64,000 nucleotides of DNA, taken from Fimbriiglobus ruber (GTDB lineage Bacteria > Planctomycetota > Planctomycetia > Gemmatales > Gemmataceae). The notes under the pieces are model-generated. The model worked only from the letters and a program-made list of their open reading frames with translations. It was not told the DNA's origin and searched no databases. The DNA lies in the NCBI RefSeq assembly GCF_002197845.1, contig NZ_NIDE01000014.1, positions 930,001 through 994,000 on the forward strand, given 5' to 3'. Position 1 is the stretch's first letter. Every line of letters begins with the position of its first letter. Both the position numbers and the translations under genes were made by a program. Shown here in pieces: positions 20,301-29,729 of this stretch.

Positions 20301-23300
20301 CTGGCCTACCGGACCACCTACGCCTACGACCTGGGCGGGCGGAAGCAGCGGATGACCAACGCCCGCGGCTACCTCACCACCTTCCTCTACGACAACGCCG
20401 GTCAGGACGTCGGGTCGATCGACCCGCTCAACCAGGAGACGGAGTACGGGTACGACCTGGCCGGCCGGAAGACCCTGACGGTCGACGCCCGGGGCATCGC
20501 GGTCACGTACACGTACGACGCGGCCGGCCAGCAGGCGACGGAAGTCCGGCCGAGCGGGGTCGTGACGTTCTCGTACGACCCGACCGGCCGGCGGACGGTG
20601 GTCGCCGACCCGACCGGGGTGACGACGACCGTGTACGACGCGGCCGGACAGGTGTCGGGCACCGCCCAGCCGATGTCCAAGACAATCGCGTACACGTACG
20701 ACGGAGCCGGCCGCCGGTTGGTCCTGACCGACCCCGATCTCAAGCCGACCACCTACTGTTACGACGCGGCCGGTCAGTTGCGCGTCCTCACCAGCCCGAC
20801 GGGCGACGCGACCACGTTCGCCTTCGACCCGGCCGGGCGGGAGATCTGCAAGCACCTGGGCAGCGGGACTCGGACGTCGACCGCCTACGACCCAGCCGGC
20901 GAGGTGTACGTAATCGCCAGCCAGAGTGGGTTCGGGACGGCCCTCCGGCGGCAGACGTACACGTACGACGGGGCCGGACGGAAGGCCGGGATGGCCGAAC
21001 TGAATACCGCCGTCTCGACGTGGACGTACGACGCCGCCGGCCAGCTGACGGCCGAGTCCCGGAGCGGCCCGACCCCGATCTCGGTGGCCCACGCATACGA
21101 CGAGGTCGGGAACCGGACCTCGGTCGCGGACAGCGCGACCGCCCCGTACGCCACTTACTACACGTACGACGCGGCGAACCAGATGATCACGTCGGCCGGG
21201 TATGGCGGGTTCACCACGTACACGTACGACGCGGCCGGCAACCAGGCCACCCAACAGACCCCGACTACGACGACCTATTACACGTGGGACGCGAACCACC
21301 GGCTGGTCCAGGCCGAGCCCCCCGCTGGGCCGGTCACGTATTCCTACGACGGCCTCGGCCAGCAGGTCCTCAAGGAGACCGCTGCGGCAGCGATCCGGTA
21401 CGTGTGGGATTTCGCCAAGGTCCTCCAGGAGGCCGACGCCGGGACCGGGGACACGACCCAGCAGTACCTGTCGACGGACGACGAGTACGGCGGCCTGGTG
21501 AGCGGGTTCGGGCCGGGCGGGACCGGGGAGCAGTATTACGAGTTCGACGCCATGGGGTCGACCGACGAACTCCTCGACGACACCGGGTCGGTACTCGCCC
21601 AGTACGAGTACCGGGCGTTCGGACTGGTCACCAAGACGATGGGGCCGGCGATTGCTCCGTTCCCGTGGAACGGGGATCTGGGGTACCGGTGGGACCCGGA
21701 CGTCAACCTGTACTTCCTGCGGTCCCGGTACTACGACCCGGCGGCCATCCGATTCCTGTCCGAGGACCCGGCCGGGTTCGACGGCGGCGACACCAACCTG
21801 TATCGGTACGCGGCCAACGACCCGGTCAACAACAACGACCCGACCGGCAAGTGGTTGGTCATCCAGACCAAAGATTACAAGAAATGGAAAGATGCCGGCG
21901 CATCTATGATTGAGCTGATTCCGCTTGACTTCTTTCGATCTGTGGTGGTTGCCCGACGAACGACCGATACCCATGATGCGATCGCCCAAGCTGTCCGCAA
22001 CCTCGGGTTTGACGAACACGATGTCCAGGCCACAATGAATGCTTTGTATGGCGGCGATCTTAAGCGTGCGATTGATCCGTCCGGGGATCTCGAGAAGCAT
22101 CCCCTCGGCAACGGTAACATCGAAGTTCACCTCCTGGACAAGCCGGTTCCTTACAAGAAGTATAAATTAGAACGGCCACTCATTTTTAATCAAGAAGCGC
22201 TAGCCGAAGCGTACAAATACTTCGACGACAATGGAGTGTTTAAGTGGTCTTCTTACACGGATCCGCAAGGCAAGAAGGCAGCGACGTTTAGAGTAGGCGA
22301 TATCGAGCATCGGTGGTACGCGGGGAACGACAATCCGGAAGTGGTGAATATTTTATTGGAGTCTTTAAATCGAACACCTCAAGCTACTGCCGACCAAGCC
22401 GACGTCAACGCAATAAAGAAATTTGTTGACAAGCACCAGGCTGCACTGCAGGAAAGGTTCAACCAGTTCAGCACAACTGAGCGTATAATTAAAGCGATGA
22501 AGTACGGGGCCGAGGACCTGCCGACTGAATTGAAACATCGCGTTCTTGAAACCTTAAACGATCCTGTATTTAAAGTTTTTGCCACGGGCTATGTTGTGTC
22601 TCATGTCGCCGGCTTCGGTGAGGCAGCCGATGCCTTCTTTCTACTTCTTCTTTTAGTGAAACTTGCTCAAGATGTCGCCCCTACGTTCGAGAACGCCGTG
22701 GGATTTGTGGACTTGGCGGTGAACGCGAAAAATGAAGACGACCTCAAAAAATCTGGGCAGTTGTTCGCCAAGCTATTGGTCACTATCCTAGAGGATGTAG
22801 CGGCGGCGAATGGTATCGGGAAACTCAGAGAAAGGGTGGGCGACAAATTTGAGTTTCCGAAACTGTTGCCGAGAAAAGGTACGCCTTCGCCAAATGCTCC
22901 AAAGAGCGGACAGTTTCGAGATGCAGCGGGTCGCTTACGAAATGCTGATGGGACGTTCGCAGATGACCCACTCGTAGCAGCTGCGAAAGAAGAAGCGGCG
23001 GCCGCGAAAGAGGCGGCGGCAAGAGTCTCTGGAGAGAGACCAAGTTGGCGACAGTCTGAAATAGATGTTGGAAAACAATTGGAAGGCCAAGGATTTGAGG
23101 GACAAAAGTCCTTTTTGAACGGAAAGGAGGTGCCCTATGGCACGAAAGGAAGTTCTCGTCCAGAGTATTACAAACCTGGAACGAGCGTCGAGGTAAAGAA
23201 CTACGAAGTGACAAGCGCGGAGGGAAGAAATAACCTTGTCAAGAACGTCACGGACCAAGCTAAAGAAAGACTAGGCAATCTTCCATCTGGCACCGCACAA

Positions 23301-23423
23301 AAGGTTGTACTCGACGTGCGAGGCCAAAAGGTATCGCGGGAGGTTTTGGATACACTAGTTGAAGATATTGTAAAACAATCGAATGGTACGTTAAAGAATG
23401 AAAACATCACAATACTTCGATAA
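14357..23423 (+). CDS. Giant Rhs/YD-repeat polymorphic toxin with C-terminal nuclease-like tip; two -1 frameshifts
   Basis: The ATG at 14357 is preceded by CAGGAG with an 8-nt spacer. The coding frame shifts -1 at 16267-16270 and again at 18912-18915; both sites read GACCCCTCAACCGG where other units read GACCCNCTCAACCGG or GACCCCCTCAACC. Adding one base at each yields 3,022 residues. The order is: a 100-residue N-terminus, an Rhs N-region, about 30 near-identical 42-residue double YD repeats, and the Rhs core end (YDPAAIRFLSEDPAGFDGGD, NLYRYAANDPVNNNDPTGKW). A tip of about 520 residues from 21840 is AT-rich. The last 130 residues carry a conserved Glu (SEIDVG), RPEYY and VEVKNYEV (ExK), as in PD-(D/E)xK toxin nucleases. 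No signal peptide or PAAR is visible. The immunity gene follows directly. Confidence 0.87.
16260..20300 (+). repeat. 126-bp tandem repeat array inside the rhs gene
   Basis: Units encode two 21-residue YD repeats of the type NPLNQRTTTVYDAAGQAIQS plus DPLLRTSATAYDLAGRV. About 30 copies differ by only a few bases. Both gene frameshifts lie in this array. Near-identity implies ongoing homogenisation and makes expansion or contraction by recombination likely. Confidence 0.85.
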
Positions 23424-23434
23424 TGGAGCTCTCA

Positions 23435-23851
23435 ATGGCTGTTGGTTTTAGAGTGGGAAGCATTGTGGATGAGATAGGAACACATGACTTCCTTCATGCT
23501 TTTTTTTCGACCATAAGCTACCATCTAGAACCAAATGGATGGGGCAATCGGTTTCCTGAGTTGATGAACGAATTGTATAAGGGAAAGCTTGATTCACTTA
23601 AAGCCGACAAGGTTCTGGCTGATGTTGCGGCGATTAGACAAGAATTAAAAAATCGCCGACCAGATGAGGTCATATGGAACATTGAAAATTTGACTGCCCA
23701 ACCTCCTTGGGGCAATAATATTAGTCCTGATATTACTGATTTATCCAATTACTTTGTAACAAGTACAGGAAGAGACATATTTGACGTGTTAGAAGAATGT
23801 CTCAAATCGCTTAAACGAAAGAGTGGCAGTCTGACGATTGAAAGTTATTAA
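23435..23851 (+). CDS. Imm70-type immunity protein
   Basis: The ATG at 23435 has GGAG with a 6-nt spacer, which decides it over the ATG at 23423 that overlaps the rhs stop. The 138-residue protein has FRVGSIVDEIGTHDFLHAFF, RFPELMNELYKGKL, PPWGNNISPDI, LSNYFVTSTGRDIFDVLEE and a basic end. I recognise this pattern as the Imm70 family, from memory rather than a search. Being immediately downstream of an Rhs toxin tip and equally AT-rich, it is the natural cognate antitoxin. It should act in the cytoplasm by binding the nuclease domain. Confidence 0.85.
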   Translation: MAVGFRVGSIVDEIGTHDFLHAFFSTISYHLEPNGWGNRFPELMNELYKGKLDSLKADKVLADVAAIRQELKNRRPDEVIWNIENLTAQPPWGNNISPDITDLSNYFVTSTGRDIFDVLEECLKSLKRKSGSLTIESY

Positions 23852-23856
23852 ACTGC

Positions 23857-23901
23857 GATCAGTTTGCCGCCTCCGACCGGGCCGGAGGCGGCAAACTGAT
23901 C
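23857..23901. terminator. Perfect 18-bp palindrome after the immunity gene
   Basis: Arms 23857-23874 (GATCAGTTTGCCGCCTCC) and 23884-23901 are exact inverted repeats with a 9-base loop. It sits 5 bases after the immunity stop and exactly where orphan rhs sequence begins. It could terminate transcription (no T-run) or mark a recombination junction. Confidence 0.6.
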
Positions 23902-24488
23902 GCCCTCATCAACCCGCTCGACCAGCAAACGGTCACCGTGTACGACGCGGCCGGGCAGAAGATCGCCAGTGTCGACCCGCTCCTCCGCATCACCACGACC
24001 GCGTACGACGGGGCCGCCCGGCCGAACGTTAAGGCCAACCCGCTCTGGCAGCGGACGACGACTGTCTACGACGTCGCCAGCCAGAAGGTCGCGGCCGTCG
24101 ATCCGCTCAACCGGGTCTCCACGAACGTGTACGACCCGGCCGGGCGGACGATCGCGACCGGCAACCCGCTGAACCAGCGGACAACGACCGTCTACGACGC
24201 CGCCGGCCAGACCCTGGCGACGGTCAACCCGTTGGCCTACCGCACCACCTACGCCTACGACCTGGGCAGGCGGAAGCAGCGGATGACCAACGCCCGGGGT
24301 ACCTCACCACCTTCCTCTACGACGCGGCCGGCCAGGACGTCGGGTCGATCGACCCGCTCGAACAGGAGACGGCGTACGGGTACGACCTGGCCGGCCGGAA
24401 GACCCTGACGCTCGACGCCTGGAGCGTCATCACATCCGTATGCGACTCGGCCGGACGACGCAACCCTGCCACCTCGCCAAATCTTTAA
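23902..24488 (+). pseudogene. Orphan rhs repeat fragment without toxin tip
   Basis: The sequence encodes YD repeats closely matching the upstream rhs (LINPLDQQTVTVYDAAGQKI, LAYRTTYAYDLGRRKQRMTN). It is frameshifted by -1 near 24297 and continues as YLTTFLYDAAGQDVGSIDPL to a stop at 24486. It matches the main gene's 18460-18700 and 20200-20490 regions. It has no start codon, no conserved Rhs core end and no toxin. Orphan rhs pieces often sit downstream of an active toxin/immunity pair and can recombine into it. Confidence 0.8.
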
Positions 24489-24677
24489 CGAATTGAATAG
24501 ACAAGATCCAATCTCGTGTTTTGATTAAGTCACTCCCTTCTGCACACGAATCGTCTTCAGCTCGGGAATCTTCGATTCGCAGGTTCTGACAGGCATCGCC
24601 GAAGGCGTACGGTACAGAGCCGCTTGCCTGAAACGACCGTTTTACTCACAACAAACATGCTCAGAGGAACACAAACG

Positions 24678-26561
24678 ATGACCGACTCCAGCCGCCCCTC
24701 TCCTCCCCCTTCTGGGCCGTCGCCGGTGCTGCTGCCGCCGGAAGTGGCACCGTCCGACGACCTCACCTGGCGGGTTCGCCAGTCGCAGTTCCAAGGGGAA
24801 TCACCGTTCGGCACTGACCCGGTTTACGAGCGAGTGTTCGATACCCTGGCTCGCGCCCTGCACCGCCGCCAGCACCCGCACGCCTTGCTCGTCGGGGACC
24901 GGGGCGTCGGCAAGGCGATGGTTCTCGCCGAACTCGCCCGCCGCGCGACGCTGGACACGACCGGATTTCTCGCCGCCAAACGGTTCCTGAGCGTGGACTG
25001 CCGCTACTCGCCGCCGGATGAGGCCCGTCCCAGGCTCGCCGCCGTCCTCGCCCACACGTGCCCGTACCCCGATCTGGTCGTCTGCCTGGACGGACTCCAC
25101 GGTCTACTGCTCCCGTCGTTCGGCCCGCCGAACCGGCCGATCTTGCTCGGGGCGCTGGCCCGTGCCCGGTGCCACTTCATCGTCTCCCTCACGCCCCGGG
25201 AGTATGACGACCTGGCTGCCGACGACCCGGAGTTCGCCGAGTTCTTCGCCCGGGTCGACATCCCCGAACCCGGTGCCGACACCGCCCTCCGACTAATGAC
25301 CCACTTCGCCCGCGGAGTGGCCGAACACTTCCAGATCGCTATCAACCCGGACGCCATCCGACAGGCAGTGACGCTCACTACCAATTACGTTCTCAACGAT
25401 CACCTCCCGGCGAAAGCCCTGACGGTGCTCACCCGGGCCTGCGAGGACGCCGACTACGACCGCCGGCAACTCGGCCGGTCCGCGGCCGAGGTCACGCCCG
25501 GGGACGTGGTTCGGGTAGTGGCGGAGCGAACCGGCGTGCCGGAAGACACCCTCCGCGGCGTGGCCGACGCGACCGACTACACCCGCGCGCTGGGCGAGGT
25601 CATCTACGGCCAGCCGGACGCCGTCCGGGAGGTGGCGACCGAACTCGGGCTCATCAAGGCCGGCATGACCGACCCGACCAAGCCGGCCTCGGTCATGCTC
25701 TTCCTCGGCCAGACCGGGACCGGCAAGACCGAACTCGCGAAGACGCTGGCCCGGTTCTACTCGACCTCGAAGCGGTTGCGGACATACACCCTGGGCAATT
25801 GCGTCGAGCCGCACAGCGTGGCCACCATCATCGGCGTGCCGCCCGGGTACGTCGGCAGCGACCGCGGCGGGCGGTTGGTGAACGAGCTGAACGCCGACCC
25901 TTACGGCGTCTTCTTGTTGGACGAGGCGGACAAGGCCCACCCGGACGTCCTGCAGCCGTTCCTGAACCTGTTCGACGAGGGATGGGTCACCGACCAACGG
26001 GGGGTCAAAGGGCATGCCGCCCGGTCGATCTTCATCCTGACCACGAACGTCGGCCAGCGGATGATGGCGGACATGCACCGGCAAGGCAAGTCGATCGCCG
26101 AGATCACGGCCAAGATGAAAGAGGCCCTCGGCCAGATCCGCCACGGCAAGTCGGACCGTCCGGTGTTCACGCCCGAATTCCTGGCCCGGATCAAGCGGAT
26201 CATCGTCTTCCGCCCACTCGACAAGGCAGCGATCGAAGCGGTCGCCCGGAGGCAGATCGCGAACCTGCGGGCGGGCTGGGCGTCGGCCCGGGGCAAGCAG
26301 ATGGAGGTGCCGGACGAGCTGGTCGACTACATCGGCGCGGCCGCCCACCGGCTCGACGAGAAAGCCGGCGGGAAGGAAGGCGGGCGGGTGGTCCGCAAAC
26401 TGGTCGCGGAGTGGGTCGAAGCACCCCTCCAGCGGGCGATGGCGACCGACCCGGACGGGTATCGGGCGTGCCAGACGGTCGCCCTGACGTTCGCGCCAAC
26501 GGCCGACCCGCCGGCCGAGGGGCCGTACCCCGATCCGCAGGTCGCCATTCGATTTGAATGA
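24678..26561 (+). CDS. ClpB/ClpA-like two-domain AAA+ ATPase with unusual first ATPase site
   Basis: The ATG at 24678 follows AGAGGA by about 10 nt; the frame is open further upstream without a good ribosome site. The protein has 627 residues. The first AAA domain has Walker A GDRGVGKA (about residues 73-80), with Ala in place of the usual Thr/Ser, and no clear acidic Walker B. The second has GQTGTGKTE (about 342), GVPPGYVGSDRGG with the pore-loop Tyr, VFLLDEADKAHPDVLQ (Walker B, about 411) and ILTTNVGQ as sensor 1. The Clp N-terminal domain and long coiled-coil middle domain are absent. This suits a protein unfoldase; type VI genes are not nearby. Its position after the rhs locus may be functional, but that is unproven. 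Confidence 0.82.
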   Translation: MTDSSRPSPPPSGPSPVLLPPEVAPSDDLTWRVRQSQFQGESPFGTDPVYERVFDTLARALHRRQHPHALLVGDRGVGKAMVLAELARRATLDTTGFLAAKRFLSVDCRYSPPDEARPRLAAVLAHTCPYPDLVVCLDGLHGLLLPSFGPPNRPILLGALARARCHFIVSLTPREYDDLAADDPEFAEFFARVDIPEPGADTALRLMTHFARGVAEHFQIAINPDAIRQAVTLTTNYVLNDHLPAKALTVLTRACEDADYDRRQLGRSAAEVTPGDVVRVVAERTGVPEDTLRGVADATDYTRALGEVIYGQPDAVREVATELGLIKAGMTDPTKPASVMLFLGQTGTGKTELAKTLARFYSTSKRLRTYTLGNCVEPHSVATIIGVPPGYVGSDRGGRLVNELNADPYGVFLLDEADKAHPDVLQPFLNLFDEGWVTDQRGVKGHAARSIFILTTNVGQRMMADMHRQGKSIAEITAKMKEALGQIRHGKSDRPVFTPEFLARIKRIIVFRPLDKAAIEAVARRQIANLRAGWASARGKQMEVPDELVDYIGAAAHRLDEKAGGKEGGRVVRKLVAEWVEAPLQRAMATDPDGYRACQTVALTFAPTADPPAEGPYPDPQVAIRFE

Positions 26562-26663
26562 CGGGGATCGCTGACTGGCGGTGCGAAAAAATCGCAACCA
26601 CATTATGGAGTTTCTTCGTCTCTGAGTTAGCATTTTTATTCATCAACTCCGAGGCGACGAACC

Positions 26664-29600
26664 ATGCCCGATCTCGACCCCGAATGTGCCGCCCCGCTCG
26701 CCTCCGATTCCCCCGACGGGCATCCCCGGCCGGCCGAGACTCCGAGCGGCATGACGCCCGACCCAGTTCCGGGAACCCGGCCGGTTCGCGTTATGGTCGT
26801 GAGCTTGCTTTTCAACTGGCCGAGCACCGGCGGAGGCAACGTCCACACGGCCGAGCTGACGAAATACCTGGCCGCCGCCGGGTACGACGTGCGACACCTG
26901 TACGCCCGCTTTGAACCCTGGGGCATCGGGCGGGTAACGGATCCAACGCCATACCCGGCCGAGGCGATCGAGTTCTCCCCGTCGAACTGGACGGCACCTG
27001 AAATCCTCGCCCGATTCCGTCAGGCGATCGACCAGATCGACCCCGACTGGGTTATCCTGACGGATTCGTGGAACCTCAAGCCGCTCATGGCCGAGGTCGC
27101 CGGCGGCCGCCCTTACATCCTCCGGCTCCAGGCCCTGGAATGTCTGTGCCCCTTAAACAACGTCCGCCTCGTCCCCGACGACGGCGGCCGTCTGGTCCAA
27201 TGCACCCGACACCAGCTGGCGACCCCCGGCGAATGCCGGCGGTGCGTCCGGTCCAAAGACTATTTCTCAGGCGAACTCCACCGGGCGGAGCGGGAATTGA
27301 GTGGCGTCGGGACGGCCGGTTACCAGACGGCCCTGTTCCGGGCATTTGAACAAGCTCGTGCCGTACTGGTCGTCAACCCGCTGACCGCGGCCATGATCGA
27401 GCCTTACGCCCGGGACGTTCGGGTCGTGACGTCGGGCATGGACCCGGACCGTTTCCCGTGGCCGTTCCCCGCCGAAAGGCTGCCGGCCGGCACCCCGGGG
27501 GTGGTCCGTATCTTGTTCGCCGGGCTGACCGATGAGTGGACGAAAGGATTCCACGTCCTGCGCGACGCGTGCGCGAAGCTGTGGCGGGTTCGCCAGGACT
27601 TTGAACTCGTGGTGACCGGCGAGGCGCTTCCCGAGAAAGCCGACGCGTTCGCCCGGTATATCGGGTGGCAGTCCCAGACGGACCTGCCCGTCTGGATAGC
27701 CGGGGTCGATGTCATCGCCGTCCCGGCGGTGGCCCAGGAAGCCCTCGGGCGAACGGCGGTCGAGGCGATGGCTGCAGGCCGTCCGGTAGTAGCCAGTCGG
27801 TTGGGAGGACTCCCGTATACCGTTCTCGACGGGGCGACGGGACTACTTTACACGCCCGGAGACGCGACCGACCTGGCAGCCAAGCTCACCCAACTACTCG
27901 ACGACCCAGATTTGCGGGCCAGACTTGGGACGGCCGGGCGACGACGGTTCGAGGAACATTATGCCTGGCCGGTCGTCATCGACACACATTACCGCCCCTT
28001 ACTCGGACCGGCCCACAAGCCAGCCGAAAGGCCAGTCGCGGAAATTATTCAGCCATCCGAATCGCCTTCCACCGATTCCGCACCCCTTCCGAAAATCGGC
28101 TGCGTGCTGGCCGTCCGCGAGCGTCCGGCCGACCAGATCGAGCGAACGCTCCAGACATACCGGTGGCAGACTTACCAGCCGTCCGACCGGGTGCTACTCG
28201 ATTTCGGCAGTTCGCCCATGCGGGCGGCGGCGTACCGCGATCTGTGCGGGCGGTACGGCTGGCGATATCTGAGTACCGATCCCGTGCCGGCCCGCTGGAA
28301 TTCCTCGACCGCCTACAACCTGGCCGTCGCGGCCCTGAACGACGACGTCGAGGTCGTTTTTAAAAGTGACGCCGACGTACTGCTTAGCCCCAACGTGCTG
28401 GCCACCGCCGCCCGCTTCGGTCGGACCGCTTTCTGCCAATTCCAGTACATAACCGTGCCACGCGACACCCCCTGCCCCGCCAACTTTAACGACCCGACCG
28501 AGCTACGGACGCTGTTTAAAGCGACTGGCAAGGAGCGGGCGAGCGTCGGTCAGGGGCTGTTCTCGTGCCCGGTCGCGTGGTTCCACCGGGTCGGCGGGTT
28601 CGACTTGAATTACCGCGTCTGGGGATACGAGGATAACGACCTGCGGGCTCGGGCCGAACGGAGCGGGCCGGTGATCGAAGTCGGCTGGCGCGACGCCCTC
28701 CTCCTGCACCAGTGGCACCAGCCGTCGCCCGACGCCGGGCCCGCTGTCGAAAACCGTCTGTATTTTGAATACATGCGCGAGGCCGGGTCGTTCGTCCGGA
28801 ACGACGGCCGCCCCCACCCTCCCGGCTTCACCGTAAGGGTCGCCGACGGCCCACAGACCTCACGTCCCGCGCCGGATAAACGATGGACGGTCGTGGTCGC
28901 GACCCGGTCGACGAGCGACGACCTGTATCAGCTCTCGGGCGAGTTCCTCCGGTTCGATACTGGCGGGCCGACCCATCGGGTCCGCATTACAGGTGCCGAC
29001 GCGACTGAATACTTCCGCCAGTTGGCCGCGTTGGACGCCAATTGGGTTGTCAATGTCGCCGAAGACGCATTCCTCCTCGACCCACCTGGTCTAATGGATC
29101 TGATTTGCCGAATGGACGCCGGAGGGTATGCGGCTTGTGGGGTGCCCGACGGTGGAGTGATTCCCGGGCACCGCCACAATCCTGTAGCGTGCAGTGCGCT
29201 TTTCAACGTGTTCGACCTCCGGCGCGTCGGGCCGGTGTGGGCCGATTGGGATCGCGTTCGGAATCTTCGGCACCGGCCGGAATTCGAGAGAGCGGTCGCC
29301 CCGTTCGCCAACCGGACGGCGTTTCAATTCGACAACTTCTGGCCTTATTACGGCGTGTTTTTCTCGCTGTTAGAGGCCGGCGAAAAGATCCTCTATCTCG
29401 ATGCGGCGGGCTGGCAGGACGGGCTCGGGACCATCGTTCACAACGCCGACGGCCGGGAACTGTTATTGCGTATCGACTCCGACAGACCCGACACCTCCGA
29501 CGTCGCAATACACCGTCGGGGTGAGGCAACCGAATACGCCCGTCAATGTCAGGCGCGCCGGGTCGTCTTCCCCCGACGCGCTTATCAGTGGCTCGCGTAG
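26664..29600 (+). CDS. Multidomain glycosyltransferase (GT4 - GT2 - third GT-like domain)
   Basis: The protein has 978 residues; the ATG has GAGG about 9 nt upstream. Residues about 42-450 form a GT-B GT4 domain (VSLLFNWPSTGGGNVHTAEL, FAGLTDEWTKGFHVL, ALGRTAVEAMAAGRPVVASR and a GLLYTPGD end). Residues about 475-715 form a GT-A domain (VRERPADQIERTLQTYR, VVFKSDADVLLS with an Asp-Ala-Asp motif, RVGGFDLNYRVWGYEDNDLR). The rest (from about 735) resembles a third GT-A-like segment without a clear DxD. Cys residues near 170-200 (CLCPLN, CRRCVRS) may bind metal. No membrane segment is seen. It starts about 100 bases after the Clp-like gene. Confidence 0.85.
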   Translation: MPDLDPECAAPLASDSPDGHPRPAETPSGMTPDPVPGTRPVRVMVVSLLFNWPSTGGGNVHTAELTKYLAAAGYDVRHLYARFEPWGIGRVTDPTPYPAEAIEFSPSNWTAPEILARFRQAIDQIDPDWVILTDSWNLKPLMAEVAGGRPYILRLQALECLCPLNNVRLVPDDGGRLVQCTRHQLATPGECRRCVRSKDYFSGELHRAERELSGVGTAGYQTALFRAFEQARAVLVVNPLTAAMIEPYARDVRVVTSGMDPDRFPWPFPAERLPAGTPGVVRILFAGLTDEWTKGFHVLRDACAKLWRVRQDFELVVTGEALPEKADAFARYIGWQSQTDLPVWIAGVDVIAVPAVAQEALGRTAVEAMAAGRPVVASRLGGLPYTVLDGATGLLYTPGDATDLAAKLTQLLDDPDLRARLGTAGRRRFEEHYAWPVVIDTHYRPLLGPAHKPAERPVAEIIQPSESPSTDSAPLPKIGCVLAVRERPADQIERTLQTYRWQTYQPSDRVLLDFGSSPMRAAAYRDLCGRYGWRYLSTDPVPARWNSSTAYNLAVAALNDDVEVVFKSDADVLLSPNVLATAARFGRTAFCQFQYITVPRDTPCPANFNDPTELRTLFKATGKERASVGQGLFSCPVAWFHRVGGFDLNYRVWGYEDNDLRARAERSGPVIEVGWRDALLLHQWHQPSPDAGPAVENRLYFEYMREAGSFVRNDGRPHPPGFTVRVADGPQTSRPAPDKRWTVVVATRSTSDDLYQLSGEFLRFDTGGPTHRVRITGADATEYFRQLAALDANWVVNVAEDAFLLDPPGLMDLICRMDAGGYAACGVPDGGVIPGHRHNPVACSALFNVFDLRRVGPVWADWDRVRNLRHRPEFERAVAPFANRTAFQFDNFWPYYGVFFSLLEAGEKILYLDAAGWQDGLGTIVHNADGRELLLRIDSDRPDTSDVAIHRRGEATEYARQCQARRVVFPRRAYQWLA

Positions 29601-29729
29601 CCGACCGCCACCCGCCCATCGAATCAGAGTCGCCAGGTCGGACGGTCGCGCCCGGCCAATGCCAGGTGCTGCCGTTTCCCCCGTTCACGTGTCGTGAGAC
29701 TCGTCTGAAACCATCTACGCGGAGTGAAT

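Noticed and set aside
19449-22130. 893-residue minus-strand frame
   Set aside because: Antisense to the rhs repeats; repetitive Val/Asp/Arg pattern is the mirror of the plus-strand repeats.
14357-26561. Type VI secretion cluster
   Set aside because: No VgrG, Hcp, Tss sheath or PAAR gene is present; only Rhs and a Clp-like ATPase, which is too little.
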